Position numbers and translations under genes: made by a program
Shown: positions 11,126 to 24,400 of the stretch, in pieces
How the letters are laid out: each line of letters opens with the position of its first letter
Numbering within the stretch: the stretch's first letter is position 1
Source of the DNA: Ramicandelaber brevisporus
Lineage: Eukaryota > Kickxellomycota > Ramicandelaberales > Ramicandelaberaceae
Reading direction: 5' to 3'
Assembly (NCBI GenBank): GCA_025201865.1
Contig: MU602672.1
Span: forward strand, 96,361 to 141,372
Length of the DNA stretch: 45,012 nt
The notes under the pieces: model-generated
The model's input: only the letters and a program-made list of their open reading frames with translations
What the model was told of the DNA's origin: nothing
The model's database searches: none

Positions 11126-14100
11126 GTTGATGACGCTGCTGTGACAAAGTAGCTATGCAATACTCTGCCATTAGCTGTGATAAAAGCAATGTGTGGGTAA
11201 GAGAGTCGCCTGGAATCACAAATGCAAACCGTTGGAACTGACCAAAGAAGCTGTCAATTGCAATTCGGGCTGGTTGTCTCTGCTGTCTCTGCTGTTCCTG
11301 CTGTAGCTGCTGAGGCGGAATGTGGGTTCTGGCAGCAGTGATAGTAGACGACAATCGCTCAGATGCCGACACAGTATTAGCCAAGACATTTAGATAACGC
11401 ATAAGCTTAGAATCAAGTATATTTTCACGTCGTCTCTTGATTACATCATTTGTGGTAATGCTGCGCGCGGCTTGGATACTGTCATTCCGTGCCAAGTCTT
11501 CTACTTTTGTGTGAATATGGCCAACCAGTGGCTCAATACAACTGAGCAAGATCTCCATAATGTTGACCAACTGATAAGTCCATGTAAATGAGAGTATCTG
11601 CGGCGCTGAGGTAGCAGGGAGAAGAAGAGGAGGAGGATGGCGAGGAGGTGATTGCTGTGCAGTAATGATGTCTATTGAGGAGCCAGTATCAATATCGGCA
11701 AATAACTCGTCTATTTGTGATTCATGCAGATCAAACGAGTCAAATTCCATGTCCATGTCATCGCCATCAACAAACCTCTGTGCTGCAACTAGAGGTGGCT
11801 GATTAGAGGCAAATAAGTCAACAAGTAAAGCAATGGTGGCAGCAATAGATTCAACCAAGTCTGAAAGAGCGTTTGCAAACCCAGCATTTGCCCCGGTGCT
11901 GCCACGCCGGCCATCCTCGCCAGCAGAGCCAAAAGATTTAAGTTGACTCCACACATCCTTGGACATCAGTATGGAAACCAGCGTGGATGCACTCAAAATA
12001 CGCAAAACAGCCAAGTCAGTATCGAGAGGCTCGGATGAATCCAACAATGACTGCAGTTGTGCCCGAGAATTGCGAACTGCACCAACCATGTGTTGCAGAA
12101 TAAGCAGTTGCAGTGACTTGATGTTCACCAGCCGCTTCTCATAGTCAGCAATCACTCTGTTCCTCGTTGCCTCATCCATCATGCGTGTATTGTTTGTTGT
12201 AGATATTGAACTAGCTTGAGCCGTGTGGCGATGTGAAGAGCGATCAGTCTGTGCAACAGCCACCGTCAAGGGTGATTGTCGGATTTCAGTTACATGCTGA
12301 GTGTAGAGCTGAGTCTCATCTGAGAGTGTTGATATCATTTTGCTAAGACTCAAAACCAGCTCATGAATGACATGCTCGATATGAGTTGTATGTTTTAAGT
12401 TTGTGTCTGACTTCGCTAACTGCATGGACTCTAGCACTGGCAATTGCTGCTGAGGTTGCATAATCATAAACTCGAGCATGGTCACAATTCCGTTAATCTG
12501 AATACGCCGTGCGGTTGGATCGTCAGAGACACTGAAGTTCATCAATCTGGTTAACCTTGTCACACAAGATGTATTCCATGCTGTAAACGGGACACTACGG
12601 AAGATTGCAAGAATGAGACTGAACCGATTGCGCAGAGAAATGTACGAGGTGCCATCATAGGTATTCTGAGCTGCAGTCTGCTGGCGTGAGATTGAAGTCT
12701 GTGCTGCGGCTGAAAAGTCAATGTCAGACAGGCAAAACTTGACAACCTTGATGGGGAGGATATTCCTTGAGACTCGTTCCCATATAGACGCCTTGTTGTT
12801 TGTTGAATGATAACTATCTGTGACTGAGACCGAAGCGGAGAGCGAGAATAGTGCTTCGAACACATGCAAGAAGATATGAAATGTCGACTCAGCACGCATA
12901 GATGGATCGGTCGATAGCGCCGTGGTTGTAAGTGAAGATGCTGTAGACTGCGACATCCATGATGGATATGCCTTGGTTGTGCCATCGATACTGGTTGCGT
13001 CAAACTTGTACTCGTTCTGGAACAGCTTGGCGAGAGGCTCAACAATCTGTGACAGTGGCAATGCCTCGAGAACACCAGAGGGAAGCAGGTGAGACCGCCA
13101 TCGAGTCAGTATATCGTCCATTCGAAACAGCAAGTCACGGAGTGCACCATCTGCAGGCTTTTTACAATCTGGATGTAATTTTGACTTGTCAGAGCGACAC
13201 AGCTTGACTAGTCTGACAGTGCGCTGTACTATTAGCTTTACAGTAGCGGACCAGATGGAGTGTAGAGAGTTTGATTTGATAATTGAGATGATTGACAGAA
13301 ATCGATACAACACGTTCCAAGCATCGTTGAGGTATGCAGTGGAGTCATTCATTAGTTGACGCTGTTGCTGTGGCTGCAAGCTGTTAATATCGCTGAAATC
13401 AGTCAAGTCGGTTAGCAGCACACTGGGACATGACTTTGTTGCAAATATTTCAAATAATGCAGCCCAAATTGACTCTGAGGTGAAGACAGATGCATACTGT
13501 TCATGCTGAAGTAACTCTGTGAATCGAGCTTCGTGCCAAATTGGACTGGAGAATAATACCAGAGAGCGAGACCAGCACAGCTGAATCCAATTGCTAATCT
13601 CATAAATGTCACTGCCATTAAATGCAATCGAGAGCGGGCGAGGATGACCATGAGCAATCAGATCATTTAGAATAACACAGACCAACCAAGCCATCCGTTG
13701 ATCCAGTCCAGCCAATCTATCAAGTGACAGCCACCGCTTGTAGAGCTCACCTTGTCTATCGAGCGCCAGTAGCAGCTCAAGAATGGAGACACGCACTGTG
13801 AGACGAATGCGCGCCGCTGGTGATAGAGCAGGGGATGCATCGAGCTGTGCTAATTTGTCAAATAAACGAGTGAGCTCAGCCACGATACGTTGGATGAGAC
13901 TCGGCCATAGTTCATTGTCTTGAGACGGCATGAACAGAGTGACGTAGGCACATGCGAATCGAAACACTTGGCCAGACAAGGTGAGAACTGACTCGAGTGC
14001 TGCAGCTGTAGAAGATGTCAATGTAGTGAAGCTGTCAAGTAAACCACACAACGATGTGAATGCAAGCACCAATGTCGGCTCGGTCTCATCAAGTCGCCGG

Positions 14101-14337
14101 TTGAGCAGCACTTGGCTTGAACCGACCACAAACACTGTGGAAGATGGATCGGCAGAGTTGTCAAAAGAAGGACCACGAAACTGGACATTTGCGGGTGAAG
14201 GCTGAATCTGAGTGAATCCAAAGTTATCAATGTGAACAAACCCTAAACCTTGCAGAGTGACTTGCATTGGACGTGGAGTTGGCTTGTTTCTACTACTTGG
14301 TCCCTCGCCATCGGAAAACAATGTTGATGCAGACGCA

Positions 14338-14377
<40 letters not shown>

Positions 14378-17363
14378 ATGATGGTGATGACGATGTAGCT
14401 GTTGCAGTCGTTATGAGTCTACTTGAGGATGATGCTCTAACTAGCGGAGCTACGGTTGACAAAGGAGTGGTGGCTGATGGAGAGCGGGAATGAGTGAATG
14501 ATGGCCGAGTATCAGAAGTGCTGGTTGTTCGAGTGTGTAGTCTTTGATGCTGTTGATGCTGCTGATGTTGATGAGTCTGTTGTGCTGGTCGGTTGGCTTC
14601 AATCGAGCTAATCTGCAGAGAACCATTTGATTGTTTGAGCCAATGCTTGATGCTATTTCCTCCGCGTCCACTGCGTGGAGAATCTCGCTGAGCGCCTCTC
14701 TTCGCAATAGCCGTGCCTTCTGCGATGCCTCGGCTGCTGTATGTGATTGGCCGTCGAGTGGCTTGCTGATGACTCTGCCTGGATGATGCCGATGATCGAA
14801 GTACATTATTGCGTCGTACTGGAGCACGCATTCTACCATCCAATGTGTTATCTTCGATTGCTTCACCCTCTCTGTCAACAAAGTCAAGAATTGATCTATT
14901 CTCACGTCTCTTTCTTCGTGGAACCGAGATGTTTGCATTTCGAGGATGAGAGCTACGCATTGTAGTTGAATGCCGTTGAGGCTGTTGATATCCAGCCAAG
15001 CGATTGCTTCCAAATCCATATCCAAATCGAGTATTACTATCATCAAAAGTGTCAACCAAGTCCTCGCCAAAGATGTATGCAGCATTTTGCTTATGTTGGG
15101 TTCTAGCCATCTCTTCTCCTCTACTGTCATCACCATCGTCACCATCATCATCGTCACTTTCACCAGCCATGTCATCAAACCAGCCACTTTGTCCATCACC
15201 ATCATCATAATCAATATAGGCGCCATCTCCATGTTCATTGATATATCTAAAGGTATCTTTATTGTTATCATCTCTGGAGTAGGTGCTAAAATCGCTGTCA
15301 TTATCGGATTCATAATACTCTTCTCTTTCCTCATCCTCTGCAGCTTTGTAGTCAGCTCTGTCAGCGTCATCGCCCAATGCATAATTACCAGTTTGTCTAA
15401 ACAATCCGTTCACTCCCTTCTTTCCAACGGCTGTCCACAATCCATGAACCTCATCGGCTGCCAGTTTAACTTGCTGCCGTTCAGTGCGTCCTTTGCAGCT
15501 CTCTTTAACTCTCTTTGGATCGTGTCTGCACGTGAGTCGCTTATGCCAGGGTGTTTCAAACTCAATAAAGTCACCAAGTTCAGCAGAGTTTGTGGAAATC
15601 GAACGCTGTGCAATGCGAGCCCAATCTGGAATTACACGACGACCTGAGCGCCATTGATTTGAGGATTTGGCAGATGCTGATGACTCGAGAAATGGTGCAA
15701 ACTGTCTAGAGAAAATGTCAAGATATGAGATACTAAACTGTGATTTTGAGTTGAATCGACCACTGCGACGAATGCGACGTAACAACTGAGATTGATGGTC
15801 ATGTTGCTGCTGTAAAATATGGCGAGGAAGTATGCTCAAGATACGCTGGCGAGCAGAACCAGTTGATGAAGGTACGTCATAATCATCACCAGTAAGATCA
15901 ACAACATCCTTTGAAGAAGAAGAAGAGGATGATGAAGAGGAGTTATTCCAGCCAAGTGCAGCATCAATTGTGGTAGTACGATCCCGCGGAACAAATGCCA
16001 GGTGTCTACGAACAGAGGGAGAATCAAGTAGAGGCTGCGAGCTAGTAACTGTGGAGTTGTCATTAATACTGTGAATATCATCATTATTAGTATTATCATC
16101 ATGATCATCGTCATTAAATAAATCTCTACCATTAATTACACTTGATGTTGGTGTTGAGTGCTGTGCATTATCAATAATATCCTGTCTTCTCCAACCATCT
16201 GAAATCACGAACGGTGGTGGTCTACTCACATCATGTTCATTGACATCGCTTCGCTGTTGTCTGTTTTGTAGTATTTCTGGAGTGTAACCAGATGCACTAT
16301 ACTTTTTCAGATTCTGACGTCTCTTCTTTGAATAAGTAGCCTTGAGTCTTTCCAATCTAGCAATGCGTTCAGCTGTAATACCAGAAATGGTTCCATCAAC
16401 CTGAGCTGCAGTGTCATTCTCTGCTCCAGACGAAATGCGTCGATTTCGCTTTCGAGACGCGCTGTGTGGCGTAGAAATGTCATCCACTGCTGCATCCATA
16501 CTGCCACTTGATGAGTCAGAGTCACTGCCACCGTGATAACTCTCTGCATCGGCATTGTCTGCATCATCAACTACTTGTTGATCCATACTTTGAGTTTGAG
16601 TTTGAGTTTGATCTTCCTCAGTGCCAGCTGCAGTTGATTCAGCATTGCGTCTGCCTCGTTTCCTGAGAAACGCTGGAAGATTCTGCGCATCAATGGTATA
16701 CGGCATTTGCTGGATTGGCTTGCGCTGACGAAGTGAATACCTTCCACGTGACTCTTCTTCCACATCCACATCTTCTTCTACAATCACAATTGGCACGCGT
16801 CTAATTGGTAGTGGCTCAGAAGGGACAGCATAGATGTTCGATGGCGACGATGATGTCGATGGCTGAGGTAAGGACAATGATGCTGAATATGCAGATGAAA
16901 GCTGAGATTCTTCGTTGAGACGGAGGGGACGTCGCTGCCGATGGTCTCGTCGCACCAGCCGTCGCCTTCGCCGAGTTATAACGCGACTCAATTCTTGAAC
17001 CAGCGGCTCATTATCTGCTGCTGCTGTTGCTCCTGCTTCTCCTCCTCCTCTTCTGTTATCCTGGTCAAGATCAGCTTGAATCGTATCGTGTTCATCTTCA
17101 GAAGACGAGTCGCCATTAGCCTCAAACTGTTGAGCGAGTTGTTGTTGCAAGGCACGAACGTGGTCTCGTCTATTGCGCTGTTGTTGAAGAAGAAATCCAC
17201 CTAACCAAGAACGAGCGTCATCACGAGAAGGAGAAGCCTGATCAGAAGAATGTGTTGGAAGATCAACACGGGATGGTGCCAGAGACGCAGGTAGCGCTGT
17301 CCAACTCACTGTCCTCTGATCTCTAACTGGCTGCTGCTGTTGCTGCTGTTGCTGCGGTGTCAT
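9216..17363 (-). CDS. Mus7/Mms22-like replication-fork repair protein
   Basis: The frame encodes 2715 residues. The ATG at 17363 is taken as the start; one codon upstream is only GTG. The first 1000 or so residues look disordered: a Gln-rich start, acidic and basic blocks, poly-Ser and poly-Ala tracts, and many Arg-rich patches. From about residue 1050 to the end the protein is almost all helix-like, as in a large helical-repeat scaffold. The region near residues 1050-1110 has a pattern I associate with fungal Mus7/Mms22 (an I.NFG...I strand, a GPSF patch, then V.G...LL before a long helical part). Mms22-family proteins work with a cullin ligase (Rtt101 in yeast) at damaged replication forks in the nucleus. 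Characterised members are about 1450-1900 residues, so this one is long. A PIP-box-like RIAIDSFF sits near residue 2036 but lacks the first Gln. The assignment is from memory of motif pattern and needs a profile search. The gene is divergent from the giant gene. Confidence 0.6.
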
Positions 17364-18435
17364 CACGGTTGATTGTGTGCTCTATCGAGCAGGTTAATAC
17401 AGAGTTTTTGATGGCTGATGTGAATAAAAGACAACAAACAAACACAGCTTGCGAAAATCAGCCGCCTCCAAACAAAAGGAGGGCAGGTATGTAAGAAAGT
17501 CAAAACACCAACGACTCGCGTGAAACTGTTGCATCAGCGAGTCATCCAAAATGGTAGGTGACCATAGTAATATACGTGAGTAGCTTCTTGATGATATTGG
17601 GGTCTACTGTGGACTGTGTATTGTGAGCTTTTTTATTATTACAACTGGTCAATGTAATGTTACAATCAACAAGCGAGTTCAATACCTCAATGATTAGTTG
17701 ATACCATTCTAACTTCTTTGTTTTTACTATTGTTAGTGTCAATTCGAGCTTCGTTTATGCTACCAAATGGATTCACAAAGATCCTCAGAGTTTTTTTTTT
17801 TTCCTTTTCGCGGATAGTGCCCAGAGTGCTTGTTCATTGGTCCGATCTTTTTAATATACTTTTACTCCGACAGTAAATAATTCAAACAGTTCGCATATTT
17901 TTGAATCTTTTTTCGTTTTCTTTTTTTTACCAGTCAGTCGTCCCTGACAGTCGCCGGGACTTGCTCCTCGAACCCTCATCACTATCAGTTTAGAGAAAGA
18001 ATCAACATCAGCCTCTCTCCCTCCCCCAGCAATCGGTATACTCGTGCGCGTTCATCAGGCCTCATCAGCTAGCCGGCTTATTTCGGTCAATCAAGCGTCA
18101 GATTACGGTTATTTTATACACAAACAGCAACGCGAACAAACGAGCAAGAAAGCGAACGAGCGAGCGAGCGAGTATTTGTTTACCGTTTTTATTTCCACCC
18201 TCATTCATTCATTCATTCATTCACTCCTTTTTTTTATCAGCAACGCGAACAAACGAGCAAGAAAGCGAACGAGCGAGCGAGCGAGTATTTGTTTACCGTT
18301 TTTATTTCCACCCTCATTCATTCATTCATTCATTCACTCCTTTTTTTTATCATTGTGTTGCGACAAGGAACAGCAACTTCACAACTCTAATCTCAAACAA
18401 ACAATCCATTGCAGCATCCAGCATTCGATAAACAA
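17364..18435. other. Shared divergent promoter region of the Mus7-like and giant genes
   Basis: About 1.07 kb separates the two start codons. It contains T-tracts (near 17790 and 17920), a CT-rich patch near 18014-18028, and a 113-bp tandem duplication close to the giant gene. The ATG chosen for the giant gene (18436) has A at -3. I see no supported gene in between; a frame across the duplication begins with GTG and has no domain. Confidence 0.6.
18125..18350. repeat. Perfect 113-bp tandem duplication
   Basis: Copy 1 is 18125-18237 and copy 2 is 18238-18350; by eye the two are identical along their length. Each copy contains a GCGA-rich stretch, a TTTATTTCCACC segment, a (CATT)n microsatellite and an eight-T run. 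The repeat lies in the probable promoter or leader of the giant gene, ending 85 bp before its ATG. Confidence 0.93.
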
Positions 18436-21400
18436 ATGGACGGTCGCGACATTCAGCACCACAGTAATAACAACAGTAGCAGCAGCAGTAACAATAACAA
18501 CAGCGGCAACAGCCGCTCTAGCGATTCCAACTATCCGACTGAGGACCAGCCAGCAGTAGCTGGACCGTCAGTGATAGAGATGGTCGATGTTCGTTCAGTG
18601 TCTCAGCAGCGTACAATGCTCGAATCTCACACAAACATTACGCCAACCGGTACACACGTGCCGTTGCCCGTTTCTACAACAGCTTTGAATGAAGGCATGT
18701 CGCCGTTTGATTTTTCCGAGTTTATGAGCGAGTCTACTGCAACCTCGTCGAGCTCAGCTATGCCAACTCCAAGCCATCTAATTCAGAATAGCGGCAGTGG
18801 AAGTGGAAGTGGTGGTGGTGGCAGTGGTAGTACGCGTCGAGAGTCGCTTGCAGCCATGAGTTCAGTGAGTGCATCACTTTCCACACAGTCTGCACTGCTT
18901 GCAGGTCTGTCTGCAGCGGAGTTCAGCAACGTCACAAACACCATTGTAGCTCAACAGCAACAGCAACAGCAGCAGTATGCTACACAGACACCAGCTATTA
19001 TAGTAACTTCGGCTACATCAACAACTGCAGGGTCAGCATCAGTGCGCGAGAGTTTTTCGAGAGACGAGTCATCGTCGCCTTCAATTGCACAGTCATCGAC
19101 TCCAATGATGGATGAGAATAGCATCAGCGGTGTTAGCAATACCAACAGCTATAGCAGTGCACAGGCAATGAGCTTCGCAGACGAGCTATTGAACAGCAGC
19201 AATGTTAATTCACCGAGACAGATTATCAGTGAGCGCCGGGGTTCTGCCAGTTCAGTTGCGGAATCATATTATACAGCCGTGTCTCGATCAACTACCATTG
19301 AGCAGAGTGATATTCCAACTACAACCGCTGCAATGTCGCCGTCTCCATTTAGTCAGGGTGTGATTCAGACAATGCCAGAGATTCCACACATGTCAGCTAC
19401 AGCCGCGTTTACTCCATTTGCCTATCCAATTTCTAGCGATATCATTGTCCACAATGCCGATAATGCCGATAACGCTGTTCATAGTGATAATGCCGTTCAT
19501 AGCGATCGTCGCTCATTGTCAATATCAACCGGCTCAACTCAATCAACAAGCGATCGGCAGCATTCTTCAACGGGAACAATTGCGATTAGAGGCAGTCAGT
19601 ATGCAGTGTCTGGGAACAGAACAAGCAGTGGAAGCAGCAGTAATACAACAACAACAACCACGAGTACAGGCGGAGTATTGAGTGGAGGTAGCAATCCTAG
19701 CACAATTGCAGAGTATCCAGCCGATATGGAAAGAGCCATGAGCAGCAGTCATCGTGTTCAGAGGGAAGAAGACCGTTCCACCATTGGCAATATTACAGCT
19801 CATCAGCATTATCAGCATCAACAACAGCAGCCACAACAGCCACAACAGCAGCCACAGTATCAAATGACTCCGTACCCCGGTATGCCACTGCCTCCAGAGC
19901 AATCACCCGATTACGACAATGATGCAGATGTCGACACTGACAATTCACTCTCAGCTCAACAGCCATCGCAGCATCAGCAGTATCAGCAGTATCAGCATCA
20001 GCAGCAGCAAGCACAGCAAGTACAACGCGAGCATGGATATGATCAGCGAGCCATGTTGGCAGAAGCTGTAGCACGTGGCTTTTATCCACGGAATGATATG
20101 ACATCTCCGTCTCCCATTGGCGGACTGCCTCCAGCTTCATTTGTCGTTGAATCAAATGTCATTCATTTTATGCCTGAATCTCCCTCTGGAAAATCACGCG
20201 TTGCAAGCATTATTGAATCGGTTGAACAGATTGCAGCTCAAAAAGCATCTGGTCCATCTACATCTACATCAATGGCGGCTGTATCTGGAGCTGCATCTGG
20301 CACCGGTAGTGCCGCGAGATCTCCTGCCTTGACTACGACATCAACACCACGATCGCCATTGACTCGTCAGTTACACGGCGAACTAACTACATCTCGGCCA
20401 TTATCACCTCTCCAGCAGTCACAGCAGCGTGTTGTATCGCTGGCTCGCCAGTTTGATAGTTCGGATGATGTTCGAAGCTCAGCCTCTTCGCCAGCTCGTG
20501 CTCGGCCAGCATCCGCTCTTTCCTCAGTGCCACCGTCTCAGCATCAACAGAGTCGGCCTCAGTCAGTTACAAACATTGTGCATCAGTTTGAATCAGCATC
20601 TCGAAGTGAGAACCTCGGCGGCAGTATTAGCGACAACAGCCGTCGCAGCAGTTATAATCCATCTCGTAGATCCAGCGGAATGTCCGTATCTGGCCGATCA
20701 TCAGTGTCAGAACACATCTCAGAAGTGCTTGAACGACATGGATATCCAGGTATCAGCACCAGCACTCCAACATCTGTGGGAACTGCGCCATCTTCAAACA
20801 GTCGTGGTATGGTTCGGACTCCATTGACTCCATTCATTGAGAGAGTTGCACAGCAGGTTCAGCAGGGTCGCAGATTGAGTTCTTCATCTCCATCTTCGCC
20901 AGCTGCAGTCACTTCACCGCGCTCTGATTCCACAACCGGCGCTGATGACAAAGAGAGTGTGCCTTACATTGAGCAAGTTGCATTTGTTGAAGAGACTGCG
21001 GATCAATTACAACAGACTGCACCGCGATCATTAAGCACCACATCTGCCCCAGTATCTGCTTCAGTATCTGCCTCAGTACCGGTGTCGGCATCAGCATCAG
21101 CAGTCTCACCACGGCCTCCATCGACATCCAGTGGTGCTCATGATCAGAAGGATGTGGCATACATTGATCAAGTTGCATTTATAGAGGGAGTGGCTGAGCA
21201 GGTGCAGCAGGAGCGACCCTTGAGTTCATCTTCATTGACATCGTCACGCTCTGTGCCTGATTCTGAAGATAAGAAATATGTTCCGTATATTGAACAAGTA
21301 GCATTTATGGAAGATGTGGCTGATCAGCTTCAACGGCAACATTCAGCTGCAGGCTCTGAAGGTGTGCGTTCTGTAACACCGGCTGATCAGCTTGCTTCCG

Positions 21401-24400
21401 CACGTCGCTCTACTCAGATGGAAAGCAGCAGCAGCAGTAAGAATAGCAGTGTATCAACAGTTGCAGCAGCTCCTCGTGGTAGTGTCAGTTCTGGAGGCAA
21501 TGCAGTGTCAGCTACAACATCGTCATCACCACCATCATCACAGCGTACTGCATTGTCGCCTAGCTCTGAACCTCGCCAGCGCCTTTTGCATTCTCGTCAG
21601 AATACACCTGGATTGGACAATACACCTGATTCTACACAGCCCATTGCTCGTATGCCGAGTGTTACCAGTGCTCTTGCTGACGCGGCTGAACAGATTGCTC
21701 AAGCTGCACAGAATGCTCAAGCTGTACAATCGCCTCCAATGCTGTCAACCCGCACTCCTGAAGATCCATTCGTCTCACATCAGCCACAGCAGCAGCAGCA
21801 GCAGCCAAGTGACAATGTTGTTGTTGTTGCAGCGGATCCAGAGTCTGGTCGGAGTGGCTCAATCCGTTCGAGCCGTTCAATTCACTCAACTCACTCAACT
21901 CATTCCAATCGTACTCTCAGCGCACTGTCTCCAATGTCAGCACGCTCTGAACTGTCACTTTCTCGTTCTTCAGCTGCAGGAAGATCCAATGAACACCTGC
22001 TGACTCAGATTTCACAGGTGCCATCATCAAATTCAGCTTCAGCATCTGCTCGCAATGCAGATCGTAGTATGGCATCGAGTGGTACAGCAGCACATCCTCC
22101 ACCTCCGTTTGTTCTCAGTCAAGCTGCATCTCGTCTTCTCTCAGTACTGGACGCATCCCCACAAGCGGCGACTGGAGTGGCCGACAGTGATGAGTTTGAT
22201 TCATCTTATAGTAACAGTGGTGCGCGGTATACAACTGCTCCAACAACGCCTCCGCTGCACAATGCATCTCATTCAGCAGTGGAGGACGAAGTCGCTGCAG
22301 TCACATCCAATAACAACGTTCGGTCAGCTTCTCCAGCTGCAATGGCAGCCACTACTTTGGCGGCAGATTCGTCAGTTTCTCTGCAGAATAATCCAGTTGC
22401 AGAGACTGCTCAATCGTCGGCTGACACCACAACAACAAGCAGTAGTGTATTGACATTTGGCACAACGCAGACAAATACAACAGCAACAGAGCGAAGCAGC
22501 ACAAACAGCAGCAGTTCAAACATGCCAAGTATGTTCCAAAGTGACACTACAGCTGGATCCAGTGAAATATTGAAGCCATTGTCAATGTCACCCACGAACA
22601 TCGAGAGATTGTTTGGAAATAGAATTGCGGCAGTCATGGAGCAGAATCAACAGCAACAACCGCAGCAACAGCAACAACATGTGGAACACGAAAGAGTGCA
22701 ATCACCCAACGTAGACTATCAGTTTAACATTGGAAGTAGAGATAGAAGTAGAAGTGGAAGTGGCGATGGAGAGTTGGAAATTGGCAGTACAAGCAGTGCG
22801 TCAGTAAAAGGAATGCATGAACCTTCATCAGTATCAATGTCACCATCATCTGAGCACATTGAGCAGTCAGAAATTGAAGGAGCTCGATCAATGTCTCCAA
22901 TTTATCCAAAGGATGATCTATCCAATGAAAGACCTCGTTCAGTCACAGACAGCATAAACGGCAACAGCAGCAGCAGTTTGACAGACAGTGAGCTCCAGCC
23001 ACCTCAACTTCAACAGCAGCAGCAGAGATATCCGTCTAGACAGAGCATGGTGTCTACTCGATCATCGACACCTGTGCAGAGAGATAGAATCGGATCACCT
23101 CGCAGCAACGCGGAATCGAGATCAGGTGTTCAGACTACCTCATCCTCATTGGCTACCTCCATGGTCACAGCTGCTCCTCCTCCTGTTTCAGCCATGAGCT
23201 CTGCTCAGGGACACGTGTCAACAACAGAAACTGGTGCTGATTCGAATCAACGTGCAGTGTCAGCAACAACAACTGCTGCTGCTGCTGCTGCTGCTGCCAA
23301 TGTGAAGCCAAGTCCGCTGCGTCATCAGTATACGTCACAGACTCTGCCACCTCCACGCAGCAGATCATTCAAAAGGATCACACAGTATCGAGATTTATCA
23401 ACATCTGGTAAACAGCCATCAACTGTGGCGTCATTTATTGGTGCATCTGGAATCAGCGCCACTCATGATGATGATGACGACGATGGTGGTGATGATGATG
23501 ATCAAGAAAATGTTAACAATGATGAAAATGATGACCAGATTTCTCCACTGAACGACTCTGCATCTGCTGCAGAGATTGAGGCTCGTGCAAACCGAATTGA
23601 GCGCCAGCGCCGTATACTTGAGACTCCACTGGGTCATATTCCATCGTCATTTAGACGCCGATCTATGCGCAGTGGCAGTTATAGTGCTAGTATTAGTAGC
23701 AGTGGAGGAGGCATGTATTCATTCTCTGCAATAATGTCTGGAACTGGAAACAGCATTCATCGACTGGGATCGCCTGTAATGCCACGCACTCATGGAATGG
23801 ATGGAAGACGCAGATTAACTACTGGAGGAATCCCATCAAGCAGTTCAAATTCTAGCATGTTAGACCAGAATAACACTACTCAGAATAACACTAATAATAA
23901 CACTGCTAATTATAATAATGGATATAGTACGGCTGAAATGGATTTGAGTATGCAGCAGCTCTATAACAACCAGCAGCATCACCAGCGGCATCGCAGTAGT
24001 ACGAGCAGACGTGCAAGTGACACTGGTAGCTATGACAGTAACATTTTGAGCCAAAGTGTGAGTGCAACAAGCGACTTTGTGCCTAGCTTGGGATCAAGTC
24101 CAGCTGGCAGTCCATCTCCATCTGAATCAGAGCCATCTCCAGTAATGTCAAGGGGACTGCAAGCTGAAGCTTTCCCAGAACCACAAATCCCTACTTTTAA
24201 TGTGATGCAGCCTGAACCTGATTCGATTCTCGCCATTGGACGCAGTCCTGTTCAGTTTCCTCAGCCTGGATTTATACAGTATCATGATGATGGTGGTGCT
24301 CAACGTGTGTCACAGCCAACTTCCCCTGCTCGCCAATTGCCGCCTTTACCTGCGATGCAACAACAGCAACAGCAGCAGCACTCGCCCCAGCGTTCACAAC

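Noticed and set aside
14450-15647. 310-codon minus frame and 225-codon plus frame inside the Mus7-like gene
   Set aside because: Both overlap a longer coherent frame. They consist of Met/Ile/Thr or Ser/Ile runs expected from shifted or reverse reading of Asp/Ser-rich sequence.
18409-18435. TTG start of the giant gene nine codons upstream
   Set aside because: Non-ATG start with no supporting feature; the ATG at 18436 has A at -3.
18044-18559. 171-codon frame across the 113-bp duplication
   Set aside because: Starts with GTG, is made of the repeated non-coding unit, and overlaps the start of the giant gene in another frame.
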